A stretch of 64,000 bases of DNA from Pseudopedobacter sp038243635 (lineage in GTDB: Bacteria; Bacteroidota; Bacteroidia; Sphingobacteriales; Sphingobacteriaceae): the NCBI GenBank assembly GCA_038243635.1, contig JBBSQW010000015.1, forward strand, positions 25,983 through 89,982, read 5' to 3'. The position numbers and the translations under genes are program-made. Below, piece after piece: positions 45,025-55,066 of this stretch (within the stretch, counting starts at the first letter, position 1; each line of letters starts with the position of its first letter). The notes under the pieces were generated by a model. It was not told the DNA's origin, made no database searches, and was given only the letters and a program-made list of their open reading frames with translations.

Positions 45025-46402
45025 ATGCCGTAATTATCAATCAAGTAAACTAAAGCTGTCATAGCGCCTGCACCTAATGCCAATTCTCTTTTATTAACAT
45101 TTTCAAATACATCTTTTGCGCTGTGGTGTATATCAAAATAACGTTGCGAATCTGCTCTAAAACCAATTAATACTGCGGTATTCAATTTTCTAAGGGGTGC
45201 AATATCAGCTCCGCCGCCACCAGCTTTCAATTGGTCTGCTAAATACGGCTCTAAAAGATTTCTCCAGTTTGCTTTGACGTAGGCTAAGCCATCTTTAGAA
45301 ATATCTTGAAAAGTAAATCCTCGTGACGTAAAACCTCCCCCATCAGATTCTATTGCTGCAATGTGCACCTCTTTTTTTTCTTTGGCTTCGTCAGCATATT
45401 TCTCACCTCCACGTCCGCCGTTCTCTTCGTTCATAAACATCACGGCTCTAATGCTATGTTTTGGTATAATGTTTAACTTTTTAAAAATCCTTAAAACTTC
45501 GACTGCTTGCACCACGCCTGCACCATCATTATGTGCGCCTTCTGCTAAATCCCACGAATCTAAATGCCCACCAACCGTGATAAACTCGTTTGGTTTTTCG
45601 CTCCCGGTAATTTCTCCAATTACGTTATAGGATTTTGCGTCTGGTAAAAGTTCACAACTTTGTTTGAAATAAAACTCTATTTCTGGCAACTTGCGTTGTT
45701 TCAACAGTGCACTTAACTGATTAGCTCCATTTGTTGATATCGCTGCAGCCGGAATCTTAATATCTCCGTCAGCAAAACCCGTAGAACCAGTGTGCGGATA
45801 ATCATCTAAGCTTTCTGTCAAAGACCTAACAATTACACCAACAGCACCTAACTTAGCAGCCAATACTGGCCCAGAAAATCTTTGATCTGAAGCAGTTCCA
45901 TAAGCTATCCCAGTTTCTATAAAACGTGGATCAAACGCTCTGTTAAAAAAAACTATTTTACCAGTAACAGCTTTACTCCCTAATTGCGTCAATTCGTCTA
46001 AGCTTTTAACTTCAATTACTTTTGCTTGCGACCCTTTTTTTGGCGTTGCCGGAGACATTCCTAATGCACATATCGGTACACTAATACTTTTCTTCCCATC
46101 TATAATTCTGGCGACTTCCTTTTCTCCACGTACCCAATGTGGCACCATACATTCTTGTAAAGAAACTTTATCAAAACCGTACTTAATCATTAATGCTTTG
46201 CCCCATTCTACAGATTTGTGCTTGTGAAGAACCACTTAATCTAGGACCAATTTCTTTACATAAATACCTCAGGTTTTCATATGCCTCACCCTTCACAAGC
46301 GCTTCATCATATATTTTCCTCAACATCAGTGAATCTTGAGCCTTGGCAAGAAATCCGAAAAACTAAAAAAACAAGTAAAAGAATTGGTCTAAATATTTTC
46401 AT
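45021..46402 (-). pseudogene. Frameshifted M28 family aminopeptidase with PA domain
   Basis: The main frame (45021-46235) encodes 404 residues of a zinc aminopeptidase: a PA domain (SGPVLAAKLGAVGVIV) inserted in an M28 core with GGHLDSWDLAEGAHNDGAG, MNEENGG, ESDGGGF and the late DIHHSAKDV, all metal-site motifs intact. The N-terminal part is in other frames: an ATG at 46402 starts the signal peptide MKIFRPILLLVFLV. A shift leads to FGFLAKAQDSLMLRKIYDEA and VKGEAYENLRYLCKEIGPRL, SGSSQA, and a second shift near 46225-46235, where one A seems missing, restores SVEWGKALMI. Two single-base shifts therefore separate the signal peptide from the catalytic part. Confidence 0.8.
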
Positions 46403-46510
46403 GATTTGCGATTTTTAATAAATGTAAATCTACTTCTTTGTTTTTTTTAATGGTATCTATTAATGCTTTATGATATTTTTAATAACTTAAAAGCTACTAT
46501 CCAGATCAAT

Positions 46511-48616
46511 TTAAGATATTTTATTGAGCATAATCCCCGTTTCGGATTTATTCAAAATAGCTCTTAAAACTTGGTGCTCGGGCTTTTCTAAGTCTGGGTC
46601 GCTCTCAAATATTTCAATCACTGTTTTTCTAGCTTCCGCCAATATGTTTTGGTCCGTTGTTAAATCTGCGAGCTTTAATTCCATTACCCCACTCTGCTGC
46701 TTACCTTCAATATTTCCAGGACCACGCAACTGCAAATCAATCTCGGCAATTTCAAAGCCGTCGTTAGTTTTAACCATAGTATCTAAGCGCACTCTTCCGT
46801 CTCTACTCAACTTCTCGCCCGACATTAATATACAATAAGATTGTTCTGCTCCTCTCCCCACACGCCCTCTTAATTGGTGTAATTGCGATAAACCGAATCT
46901 TTCAGCATTCTCTATAATCATTACGGAAGCGTTTGGAACGTTTACGCCGACTTCAATTACAGTAGTTGCTACCATAATTTGAGTTTCGCCTTTTACAAAC
47001 CGTTGCATTTCAAACTCCTTCTCCTTAGCTTTTAACTGTCCATGTACAATGCTTATTTTATATTGCGGTAGAGGAAACTCGTGACTCATCGTTGCTACGC
47101 CATCCATCAAGTTTTTCAAATCAAGCTTTGCACTTTCCTGAATGAGCGGATAAACGATGTAAACTTGCCTACCTTTAGCAATCTCTTGCTTCATAAAACC
47201 GAACATTCTCAAGCGTTGGCTTTCGTAAAAATGCCTAGTATCAATCGGTTTTCTTCCAGCTGGCAATTCATCAATCATGGAAACATCTAAATCACCGTAT
47301 AAAGTCATCGCCAATGTCCGCGGAATCGGTGTAGCAGTCATTACCAAAATATGCGGTGGAATTATATTCTTTCGCCACAACTTCGCCCTTTGCTCCACTC
47401 CAAAACGATGCTGCTCATCAATTACAGCAAAACCTAAATTTTTAAACTGAACTGGGTCTTCAATTAATGCGTGAGTTCCTATCAAGATAGAAAGTTTTCC
47501 ACTTTCCAAGCCTTCCGCAATAATCCTCCGTTCTTTTTTACCTGTAGAGCCGGTCAACAACGCAATGCTTACAAATTCATCTTTTAAAAGCTCTTTTAAA
47601 GAATGATGATGTTGTGTAGCCAAAATTTCTGTCGGCGCCATTAAACACGCCTGATAGCCATTGTCAACCGCTAGAAGCATGGTCATGAGTGCGACTACGG
47701 TTTTCCCGGATCCAACATCACCCTGCACCAAACGGTTCATTTGAATCCCCTTCTGCGTGTCTACCCTAATTTCTCTAACTACCCGTTTTTGAGCGTTCGT
47801 TAATGAGAAGGGAAGTAAGTGTTCGTAAAAATACGTGAACTTTTCACCAACATTCTCAAACACATTTCCTTTAAATTTTTGGGTTCTAATCAGTTTTGAT
47901 CTAAGCATTCTAAACTGAATTAGAAATAATTCCTCAAACTTTAAGGTGTTTTGTGCAGCCCGAAGATCATCTGCATTAGCTGGAAAATGAATATTGTATA
48001 TGGCATTAGCTCTTGGCAAAAGCTTATATTTTTGAGCGATATAGTCCGGTAGCACTTCACCAATTTCTTGCAGACAAACATCTAAAACATTTGCCATGAT
48101 CTTCTGAAGACCTTTGGCGTCTAAACTGTACTGCTTAAGTTTTTCTGTGGATGAATAAACGGGTTGTAATTTTAGATTTCCTCGACTTAAAGCGTTTTTA
48201 TTATAGGCCTCTATTTCTGGATGCGCCATTTGCGCTTTACCATTAAAAAAAGTCACCTTGCCGAAAATAATATAAACCTGATTAACCTGTATGTGTTTTT
48301 GTAGCCAAGTAACACCTTGAAACCAAACCAGCTCAATCTCGCCCGTATCATCAATAGCTTGGGCAACTAACCGTTTTGTTCGCTTTTCGCCGATGACTTC
48401 GAGCGATCTTAACCTCACTAAAATCTGCAGGTAAGGCAATTCAGCATTTACATCTTTGATCTTATAAAATTGAGTTCTATCAATATACCTAAACGGATAA
48501 TAGCCAACCAAATCACGATACCTAAAAACAGAAATCTCCTTCTTTAGAATTTCTGCTCTTTGCGGACCTACTCCTTTTAAATAGGCTATTGGAGTATCTA
48601 ATGCGGATTGATTCAA
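46511..48616 (-). CDS. recG: ATP-dependent DNA helicase RecG
   Basis: A 701-residue superfamily 2 helicase that remodels stalled replication forks and branched DNA. The N-terminal wedge/OB domain starts PIAYLKGVGPQRAEILKKEI. Helicase motifs include GDVGSGKTVVAL (motif I), IDEQHRFGVEQR (motif II, DEQH), TATPIPRTLAMTLYG (motif III) and LRGRVGRGAEQSYC (motif VI). Length and motif order are complete. Two bases separate its start from the EamA gene. Confidence 0.96.
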   Translation of the reverse strand: MNQSALDTPIAYLKGVGPQRAEILKKEISVFRYRDLVGYYPFRYIDRTQFYKIKDVNAELPYLQILVRLRSLEVIGEKRTKRLVAQAIDDTGEIELVWFQGVTWLQKHIQVNQVYIIFGKVTFFNGKAQMAHPEIEAYNKNALSRGNLKLQPVYSSTEKLKQYSLDAKGLQKIMANVLDVCLQEIGEVLPDYIAQKYKLLPRANAIYNIHFPANADDLRAAQNTLKFEELFLIQFRMLRSKLIRTQKFKGNVFENVGEKFTYFYEHLLPFSLTNAQKRVVREIRVDTQKGIQMNRLVQGDVGSGKTVVALMTMLLAVDNGYQACLMAPTEILATQHHHSLKELLKDEFVSIALLTGSTGKKERRIIAEGLESGKLSILIGTHALIEDPVQFKNLGFAVIDEQHRFGVEQRAKLWRKNIIPPHILVMTATPIPRTLAMTLYGDLDVSMIDELPAGRKPIDTRHFYESQRLRMFGFMKQEIAKGRQVYIVYPLIQESAKLDLKNLMDGVATMSHEFPLPQYKISIVHGQLKAKEKEFEMQRFVKGETQIMVATTVIEVGVNVPNASVMIIENAERFGLSQLHQLRGRVGRGAEQSYCILMSGEKLSRDGRVRLDTMVKTNDGFEIAEIDLQLRGPGNIEGKQQSGVMELKLADLTTDQNILAEARKTVIEIFESDPDLEKPEHQVLRAILNKSETGIMLNKIS

Positions 48617-48617
48617 T

Positions 48618-49547
48618 TTATTCGCTCAGTTTTGGTATAATTGACTTCTTAGAAAATCTAAAAAAGCTTTCTTTTATTATTTTGAAATTAAAAATCACTA
48701 TGGCACAAACCAGCAACGAATAAGCAAATACTTGGTTTGCCTGAATGCGTTCATCAAAATAAAAAAATGCCACACTAAATGCAACTACAGGGTTAATATA
48801 AATTAAGATCCCCACCGTAGATGAAGGCAAACTAGTAAGCGCAATTAGACTGAGCAACAAGGGTAATACCGTAAAAACGGATGATATAATCAGAATATTT
48901 ACCCAAAAGGCGGTCTCTGTAGGAACAGGTTGCGGAAAAACAAAGAACATTGGAATAATTAAGCAGAGCGCAACCACCATCTGAAAAGCCAACATATTCA
49001 GTTTATTAATGCTTTGTATTTTACGCTGTATAATTAAAAAGAAAGCATAAAAAGCTGCAGTAATGATAGACCAAAGCACTTCATGAATTAAGCCTGTAGC
49101 CAAAATAAAAATAGAAACTACAGCGATTGCAATTCCAATCACTTTTAATTTGCTTAATTCTTCTTTTAGCAACAAAAACCCACCCAATGCGGTTATCAGC
49201 GGGCAAATCATGTAAGCAAAAGCTGCGGATTTTAGATTAACACTGTTTACCACATAAATAAAGGTGAACCAATTAAGTGTGATAAAAACACCTGATACCA
49301 AAATCAAAATCGCAAGATTAGAAAAGTTCTTTCCTTTAATGGAACTTAAGTATACAATATCTGTTTTTAGTTTTTTCCTATTGAAAAAAACAACCACCAA
49401 TCCGCTGATTAAAAACGAAACAATAATTCTATAATACAGGATTTGGTCTGCATCGTAAGATTTAATTAACCTCAACGGAATAGACATAAAACCCCATATT
49501 ATGTTGGCAGATAAAGCAGCCAACAAACCAAGCGATTTTTTGCTCAT
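48618..49547 (-). CDS. EamA/DMT superfamily permease
   Basis: A 309-residue inner-membrane protein with about ten hydrophobic helices in two EamA repeats (KSLGLLAALSANIIWGFMSI at the start; the second begins near VLWSIITAAFYAFFLIIQRK). It resembles RarD-type members. The exported metabolite is unknown. It overlaps the stop of ridA by one base and precedes recG, so these genes likely share a transcript. Confidence 0.9.
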   Translation of the reverse strand: MSKKSLGLLAALSANIIWGFMSIPLRLIKSYDADQILYYRIIVSFLISGLVVVFFNRKKLKTDIVYLSSIKGKNFSNLAILILVSGVFITLNWFTFIYVVNSVNLKSAAFAYMICPLITALGGFLLLKEELSKLKVIGIAIAVVSIFILATGLIHEVLWSIITAAFYAFFLIIQRKIQSINKLNMLAFQMVVALCLIIPMFFVFPQPVPTETAFWVNILIISSVFTVLPLLLSLIALTSLPSSTVGILIYINPVVAFSVAFFYFDERIQANQVFAYSLLVCAIVIFNFKIIKESFFRFSKKSIIPKLSE

Positions 49548-49927
49548 TACATTTTTACGGCAATTGCAGAAATCTCCACATTAACGTTCTTAGGCAATGT
49601 TTTAACAGCTATAGTTTCTCTCGCCGGGAAATCTCTTGTAAAATACTGTCCGTATATTTCGTTGACTTTCGAAAACGAATTCATATCACTCAAGAAAATA
49701 GATGTTTTTACCACATTAGCAAAATCAAGATCAGCCGCATTAAGCACTGCTTTCAAATTCGCCATAACCTGGTGGGTTTCTAGTTCGATACTTTCGCAAA
49801 TTAAATTACCGCTTCTTGGGTCAATAGCAATTTGACCTGACACGTACAATGTGTCACCTGCCATTATTGCTTGATTGTAAGGCCCAATTGGTTCGGGAGC
49901 TTTTTCTGTTTTAATAACCTTTTTCAT
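49547..49927 (-). CDS. ridA: RidA family enamine/imine deaminase
   Basis: A 126-residue YjgF/RidA protein that hydrolyses reactive enamine intermediates from PLP enzymes. The motifs PEPIGPYNQAIMAGDTLYVS, the catalytic-Arg region FPARETIAVKTLPKN and the C-terminal VEISAIAVKM are complete. Two bases separate its ATG from the stop of the small membrane protein upstream. Confidence 0.95.
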   Translation of the reverse strand: MKKVIKTEKAPEPIGPYNQAIMAGDTLYVSGQIAIDPRSGNLICESIELETHQVMANLKAVLNAADLDFANVVKTSIFLSDMNSFSKVNEIYGQYFTRDFPARETIAVKTLPKNVNVEISAIAVKM

Positions 49928-49929
49928 AA

Positions 49930-50073
49930 TTATTTACTTAATATAAATACGTCAGCTAATTTCCATAACACACCCAAAATAAAAACGGTGATGACAAATT
50001 TATTTATCCAATGCATGGCTCGGATGTTAAAATTTGAAGTTCTCTTTGGATCTTTTTTACTAAAGAAGTACAT
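49930..50073 (-). CDS. Small single-pass membrane protein (47 residues)
   Basis: A short reading frame with the sequence MYFFSKKDPKRTSNFNIRAM followed by HWINKFVITVFILGVLWKLA and DVFILSK. A basic N-terminus precedes one hydrophobic helix (about 23-39). Two bases separate its stop from the ridA start, so cotranslation is likely. From memory it resembles a family of short Bacteroidota membrane proteins with the FNxRxMHxINK pattern (possibly DUF6728). Function unknown. Confidence 0.7.
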   Translation of the reverse strand: MYFFSKKDPKRTSNFNIRAMHWINKFVITVFILGVLWKLADVFILSK

Positions 50074-50090
50074 AAACAAATTTATAAATA

Positions 50091-50118
50091 AAAAAAGGGA
50101 GTCTGCTAACAGACTCCC
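50091..50118 (-). terminator. Terminator of the ompA-like gene
   Basis: A perfect 9-bp stem GGGAGTCTG / CAGACTCCC with loop CTAA. On the minus strand it is followed by a run of T (complement of 50091-50096), 28 bases beyond the OmpA-family stop. Confidence 0.88.
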
Positions 50119-50145
50119 TTCTTTTAAGATTAAAACTTAATCTAA

Positions 50146-51606
50146 TTATTTTGTTCTGAACTCAACACGACGGTTTGCTACACGACCTTCTTCTGTTGTG
50201 TTAGAAGCGATTGGACGAGTTTCACCATATCCTTTAGTAGATACTCTCTTAGCATCAACTCCGGAGTTAACTAAGTAGGTTTTTACTGCGTTAGCTCTAT
50301 CTAAAGATAACTGAATGTTATAAGCTTCAGTTCCTTCTGCAGAAGCATGACCATCTAACTGTAATCCGCCAGTCTTGTTAGCTCTTAAAGTTGAAGATAC
50401 TTTATCTAAAGTTGAATAAGAAGAAGTTCTTAAAACTGAAGAGTTATACTCAAACTGTATGCTATTAACACCAGCCATTGTAGCTGAACCCATTTCTGGA
50501 CAACCGTTTAATTCTTCAGTTCCTTTTTCTAATGGACATTTGTCTTTCCAATCTGGAACGCCATCGCCATCTGTGTCTAACTCACAACCAGAACCGTCAA
50601 CTTTAGCTCCAGCTGGGCTGTTTGGGCACTTGTCTAAATGATCAGCAACACCATCACCATCTGAATCTTTTTTCAAATCTTCAACAGCTTGTTCTACGTT
50701 AGTAACGCGACCTTTTAAAGCTTCAACTTCTTGACGTAATGTAGGGTCTTTTAATTCATCGTACATCATTGCAATTGGGTTAACCCAATTTAAATCAGGC
50801 TTAGATTTAGCTCCTAAAGAGAATTCTAATCCTGCTCTAACAACAGAGAATTTATCTTTAGAAGTTCCTTTTGCGTAAACGCCATCAAAGTTATCACCAT
50901 CAATAAATTTAGCATCATAACCTAAATCGAAAGCAACCCTGTCGCTTAACTTAAATTTAACACCAACACCTACTGGAATGTAAGCTTGTCTAATGTAATC
51001 ATTGTTATCACCAGCATCTCCGTACTTCCCTTTATTGTTTTGCTCAGTACCATCTAAGTCGCTACCAGTGAAAAGAACTGGATTGTAAGCCAATAAACCG
51101 TAACCAACTTTACCATAGAAATTAACTGCATTGGTTCTGTTTAAGAAATCAATAGTAGCAAGGTTGAAATAACCGCTTAAGTTAACATCATACTGAACTT
51201 GAGTTTGAACAGACTTGTAATAAGTACCTGGAGTTAATCCAAATCCTGGAGCTAATTTACCTGGGCTAGGTGCTTTGTCAGAAGCATTAACGTGTCCTCT
51301 GTATCCGTTTACTTCTAAACCGAAAACATGACCAAATTGCTTTCGTAAAGACAATCCGTAATATGCACCAATTTTGTTGTCTCCAAATTTAACATTGTCT
51401 CCAAAGTCATTACTTCCACCTGTAATAACAGACGGAATGCTCACACCGCCGTTAAGACCGAGTGTCCAAGTACGGTACTGTCCTTTTCCACCAAACGTTT
51501 TGGCAGAACTAGTTGTAGTTGGAGCGTCCTGTGCATTTGCAGTAATTGCAAAAGCAGTAGCTAACGACAAAGCAACTGTTTTTTTTAATGTAGAATAATT
51601 CATCAT
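50146..51606 (-). CDS. OmpA family outer membrane protein with thrombospondin type 3 repeats
   Basis: A 486-residue outer membrane protein. The signal peptide ends near AITANAQ, and an N-terminal beta-barrel-like region of about 270 residues follows. Calcium-binding TSP3 repeats come next (KDSDGDGVADHLDKCPNSP and DTDGDGVPDWKDKCPL). The C-terminal OmpA peptidoglycan-binding domain includes LDGHASAEGTEAYNIQLSLD and GYGETRPIASNTTEEGRVAN. It should anchor the outer membrane to peptidoglycan, and is probably abundant. Monocistronic with a strong terminator. Confidence 0.94.
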   Translation of the reverse strand: MMNYSTLKKTVALSLATAFAITANAQDAPTTTSSAKTFGGKGQYRTWTLGLNGGVSIPSVITGGSNDFGDNVKFGDNKIGAYYGLSLRKQFGHVFGLEVNGYRGHVNASDKAPSPGKLAPGFGLTPGTYYKSVQTQVQYDVNLSGYFNLATIDFLNRTNAVNFYGKVGYGLLAYNPVLFTGSDLDGTEQNNKGKYGDAGDNNDYIRQAYIPVGVGVKFKLSDRVAFDLGYDAKFIDGDNFDGVYAKGTSKDKFSVVRAGLEFSLGAKSKPDLNWVNPIAMMYDELKDPTLRQEVEALKGRVTNVEQAVEDLKKDSDGDGVADHLDKCPNSPAGAKVDGSGCELDTDGDGVPDWKDKCPLEKGTEELNGCPEMGSATMAGVNSIQFEYNSSVLRTSSYSTLDKVSSTLRANKTGGLQLDGHASAEGTEAYNIQLSLDRANAVKTYLVNSGVDAKRVSTKGYGETRPIASNTTEEGRVANRRVEFRTK

Positions 51607-51759
51607 TTTTTTTTTAAGGTTAACAATTCTTAATTGTAATTTTTTGTAAAATTAATTATAAGTTTGATTTCACCAACTATTCAAATTCTGTTCCAAAATT
51701 TACTGTGAGACTAAAAACCTCAAAATAAATTTATTTCTGGATCTCAAATATCTTAATTA

Positions 51760-53049
51760 ATGAAAGAACAAATCATAGAACCAATTTTACACGGCAAAAA
51801 TAGAGAAAATTTTTCTTTAAATCTCAAAAAAAATTCTTTATCCATAATCAATGCAAGTGATGAGTTTCCACGAAGCGGAGATCAGGCCTTTAATTTTAAG
51901 CAAAACCCTGACCTGTTCTATCTTACGGGCATAGATCAGGAGCAAACCATCCTCCTACTTTTTCCAGATTGTCCTAATCCATTGTACAGAGAAGTCCTGT
52001 TTTTAAGACAGACTAACGAATATATTGCGGTTTGGGAGGGTTATAAATACACAAAAGAAGAGGCGAAAGCCATTTCCGGCGTAAAAACTATCTATTGGAT
52101 AGAAGAATTTTGGCCAATATTTTCTTCAATTATAAATTACGCTGATAACATTTACCTGAATAGCAACGAGAACGACAGATATGCACATACAGTAGCCTAT
52201 CGTGATATTCGGTTTATTGAAGAGATCAAATCCAAGTATCCTTTACATCACTATGAACGAGCAGCGCCAATTTTTAGAAAACTAAGACCTATCAAATCAC
52301 CAACTGAACTAAATTATATACAGAAAGCCTGCGACATCACGAATGATGCTTTTAGGAGAGTTTTAAATTTTGTTAAACCGAACGTTGGCGAGTGGGAAGT
52401 TGAGGCAGAAATTATTCACGAATTTATTCGTCAGAGATCAACAGGTCACGCTTATTCTCCAATTATAGCTTCGGGTAAAAACGCCTGTATTCTTCATTAT
52501 AACAGTAACGACCAAGTTTGTAAAAATGGAGAAGTGATCCTATTTGATTTTGGTGCCGAGTATGCAAACTATAATGCAGACATGAGCAGAAGCATACCCG
52601 TTAATGGGAAATTCAGCAAAAGACAGAAAGACGTTTACAATGCCGTACTGCATGTAATGAAAGAATCGGTAAAAATGCTTGTACCTGGGACAATCTGGAA
52701 CGACTACCATGAAGAAGTTGGAAAGATAATGACTGGAGAACTGATTAACCTAGGTTTACTAGATAAACACGATGTTGCCAAGCAAGACCCAAAAATGCCA
52801 GCTTATAAAAAGTACTTTATGCATGGCACATCTCATCACTTAGGAATAGACGTTCACGATTTCGCTAGTAGATATGACCCGTTTGCTGTTGGGAACATCT
52901 TAACTTGCGAACCTGGAATCTACATTCCGGCAGAGGGATTAGGAATTAGGTTAGAGAACAATATATTCATCAGTGAAAGCGGTCCCGTAGATTTAATGGC
53001 AAACATCCCGATTGAAGCAGGTGAAATCGAAGAGCTGATGAACGCTTAA
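51760..53049 (+). CDS. pepP: Xaa-Pro aminopeptidase (aminopeptidase P family)
   Basis: A 429-residue M24 metallopeptidase that removes N-terminal residues preceding proline. The N-terminal creatinase-like domain (FSLNLKKNSLSIINASDEFP) is followed by the pita-bread fold. Metal ligands are visible in ILFDFGAEYANYNADMSRS (two Asp), HGTSHHLGIDVHD (His), CEPGIYI (Glu) and RLENNIFI (Glu). No signal peptide, so it is cytoplasmic. Monocistronic, with a hairpin after the stop. Confidence 0.93.
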   Translation: MKEQIIEPILHGKNRENFSLNLKKNSLSIINASDEFPRSGDQAFNFKQNPDLFYLTGIDQEQTILLLFPDCPNPLYREVLFLRQTNEYIAVWEGYKYTKEEAKAISGVKTIYWIEEFWPIFSSIINYADNIYLNSNENDRYAHTVAYRDIRFIEEIKSKYPLHHYERAAPIFRKLRPIKSPTELNYIQKACDITNDAFRRVLNFVKPNVGEWEVEAEIIHEFIRQRSTGHAYSPIIASGKNACILHYNSNDQVCKNGEVILFDFGAEYANYNADMSRSIPVNGKFSKRQKDVYNAVLHVMKESVKMLVPGTIWNDYHEEVGKIMTGELINLGLLDKHDVAKQDPKMPAYKKYFMHGTSHHLGIDVHDFASRYDPFAVGNILTCEPGIYIPAEGLGIRLENNIFISESGPVDLMANIPIEAGEIEELMNA

Positions 53050-53067
53050 CTATGAATAGATTTAATT

Positions 53068-53102
53068 TAAAAGCTTCAGGTTCTAATGCCGAGGCTTTTA
53101 TC
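53068..53102 (+). terminator. Weak terminator after pepP
   Basis: AAAAGCTTC pairs with GAGGCTTTT (one T-G pair) across a 13-base loop. The T-run after it is short (TTTTATC). Confidence 0.55.
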
Positions 53103-53183
53103 TCTTGAATGTTGTCTGATTGCAATCATCATCATACTAATGAAAGAAAAATCGTTTCCAGTGATATTCGGTCAATCTTAAAA

Positions 53184-53215
53184 TTGGCTTAAAAATATAA
53201 AAATCGATACATTTG
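53184..53215 (+). promoter_or_regulatory. Bacteroidota-type promoter of the MsbA-like gene
   Basis: TTGG at 53184-53187 and TACATTTG at 53208-53215 are 20 bases apart, matching the TTG(N about 19-20)TAnnTTTG pattern of the main Bacteroidota sigma factor. The ATG is 15 bases after the -7 box. Confidence 0.6.
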
Positions 53216-53230
53216 CCAATTATTTAAAGC

Positions 53231-55066
53231 ATGAAAACCTATTTCAGATTACTTTCTTTTGCCAAGCCAATAGGGAAATTCGCAACTCCTTATTTTATAT
53301 TCACGTTACTTTACGCATTATTTAACACGTTGGTGTTTACTATGCTAATGCCTGTTTTAACGGTATTATTTGACAAAGAAAATGCAGGTGCAACAATAAC
53401 TCAATTACCAACCTTTGATTGGAAGTTTCATTACTTTTTAGATTTATTTAATTACTACTTTAACCAGTACACTTTATTGCATGGCGAAAAAGGAGCATTG
53501 GTTTTTGTTTCCGTTGTACTTGTTATTTGTGTGTTCTTAAGTAACGTTTTCAGATATTTTTCTCAGAGAATTATGGAAGATTTGAGAATCTATACTTTAC
53601 ATACGCTAAGACGAAACGTATTTGAATCAGTGACAACTCTTCATCTTCATTTTTTTAATAGTGAGAGAAAAGGTGATATTATTGCGAAAATAACTTCGGA
53701 CGTACAGGTTGTTCAATACTGTATTACCAATACTTTACAAGTTATCATCAGGGAACCTTTTTTAATTATCGGTTATATGATTTTGCTATTTAGCATATCT
53801 GCCAAACTTACGCTAATTACATTATTGCTTATCCCAGTTTCAGGAATTGTGATTGGAACCATTGTTAAAAAACTAAAAGCACAAGCGCTAGAAGCACAAG
53901 GTTCTTTTGGCATTATGGTAAGCTACGTTGACGAAGCCATCAGCGGAATGCGTATAGTTAAAGCATTTAATGCGTTGCCCTATGTGAGAGGGAAATTTAA
54001 TTTAGAAAATGACCGTTACGCCAAAATAAACCGTTCAATGGTAAGGAGGCAACAATTAGCTTCACCAGTTTCTGAATTTTTGGGTGTACTTACCCTTTCG
54101 GGAATATTGATTTACGGTGGCGGAATGGTTTTGGATAAAGAGGCCAGCATCACAGCAGCGGGTTTCATTACCTATATTGGGGCATTTTCGCAATTACTGA
54201 GACCAGCAAAGGCAATATCAGACTCCTTCAGTAATATTAACCAGGGTTTGGCTGCGGGCGAAAGAGTATTGAATCTAATGGATACACCATCGTTAGTTAA
54301 TGACGTTAAAAAACCAGTTGAACTAAAAGACTTTAACAAAGAAATCATTTTTGACCATGTTAATTTTTATTATGGCGAAAAGCAGATTCTAAATCAACTG
54401 AATTTCGTACTGCCAAAAGGTAAAACGGTGGCTTTAGTTGGTCCGTCTGGAGGAGGAAAATCAACTTTACTAGATTTAATCCCTCGTTTTTCTGACCCAC
54501 AATCTGGCACAATTTCTTTAGATGGTGTAGATATAAAAACTGCTTCGCAAGAATCTTTACGGAGTTTAATGGGTGTTGTAAACCAAGAATCTATTTTATT
54601 TAACGACACCATTTACAATAATATAGTTTTTGGAAGAGAGGGTTTTACACAAGCACAAGTGGAGAACGCAGCAAAAATTGCCAACGCTCATGAGTTTATT
54701 GAAAGAGCAGATGAAGGTTACGAAACCAACATCGGCGATAGAGGAATCAAATTATCTGGCGGACAAAAACAAAGAATTTGTATTGCTAGAGCAGTTTTAG
54801 GCAACCCTCCTATTATGTTGTTGGATGAAGCGACTTCGGCTTTAGATACCGAATCGGAAAAATTAGTACAGGAAGCTTTAGATCATTTGATGGAGAACCG
54901 AACTACTTTGGTAATTGCTCACCGTTTAAGTACTATTAAAAACGCTGATTTAATTGTGGTGTTAGAGGATGGAAAGATTATTGAAACCGGCAATCATGAG
55001 GAATTGATTGGAAAAGGCGGATTGTATTATAAGCTTATTTCTATGCAGAGTTTTGAGGAGGGGTAA
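53231..55066 (+). CDS. MsbA-like ABC exporter, fused permease/ATPase
   Basis: A 611-residue half-transporter: six transmembrane helices in residues about 20-320, then one nucleotide-binding domain with GPSGGGKST (Walker A), LSGGQKQR (signature) and IMLLDEATSALD (Walker B). It works as a homodimer. The MsbA-type architecture suggests a lipid or LOS flippase, but drug or peptide export is possible. A full Bacteroidota promoter precedes it. The stop overlaps the start of the GNAT remnant (TAATG). Confidence 0.92.
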   Translation: MKTYFRLLSFAKPIGKFATPYFIFTLLYALFNTLVFTMLMPVLTVLFDKENAGATITQLPTFDWKFHYFLDLFNYYFNQYTLLHGEKGALVFVSVVLVICVFLSNVFRYFSQRIMEDLRIYTLHTLRRNVFESVTTLHLHFFNSERKGDIIAKITSDVQVVQYCITNTLQVIIREPFLIIGYMILLFSISAKLTLITLLLIPVSGIVIGTIVKKLKAQALEAQGSFGIMVSYVDEAISGMRIVKAFNALPYVRGKFNLENDRYAKINRSMVRRQQLASPVSEFLGVLTLSGILIYGGGMVLDKEASITAAGFITYIGAFSQLLRPAKAISDSFSNINQGLAAGERVLNLMDTPSLVNDVKKPVELKDFNKEIIFDHVNFYYGEKQILNQLNFVLPKGKTVALVGPSGGGKSTLLDLIPRFSDPQSGTISLDGVDIKTASQESLRSLMGVVNQESILFNDTIYNNIVFGREGFTQAQVENAAKIANAHEFIERADEGYETNIGDRGIKLSGGQKQRICIARAVLGNPPIMLLDEATSALDTESEKLVQEALDHLMENRTTLVIAHRLSTIKNADLIVVLEDGKIIETGNHEELIGKGGLYYKLISMQSFEEG

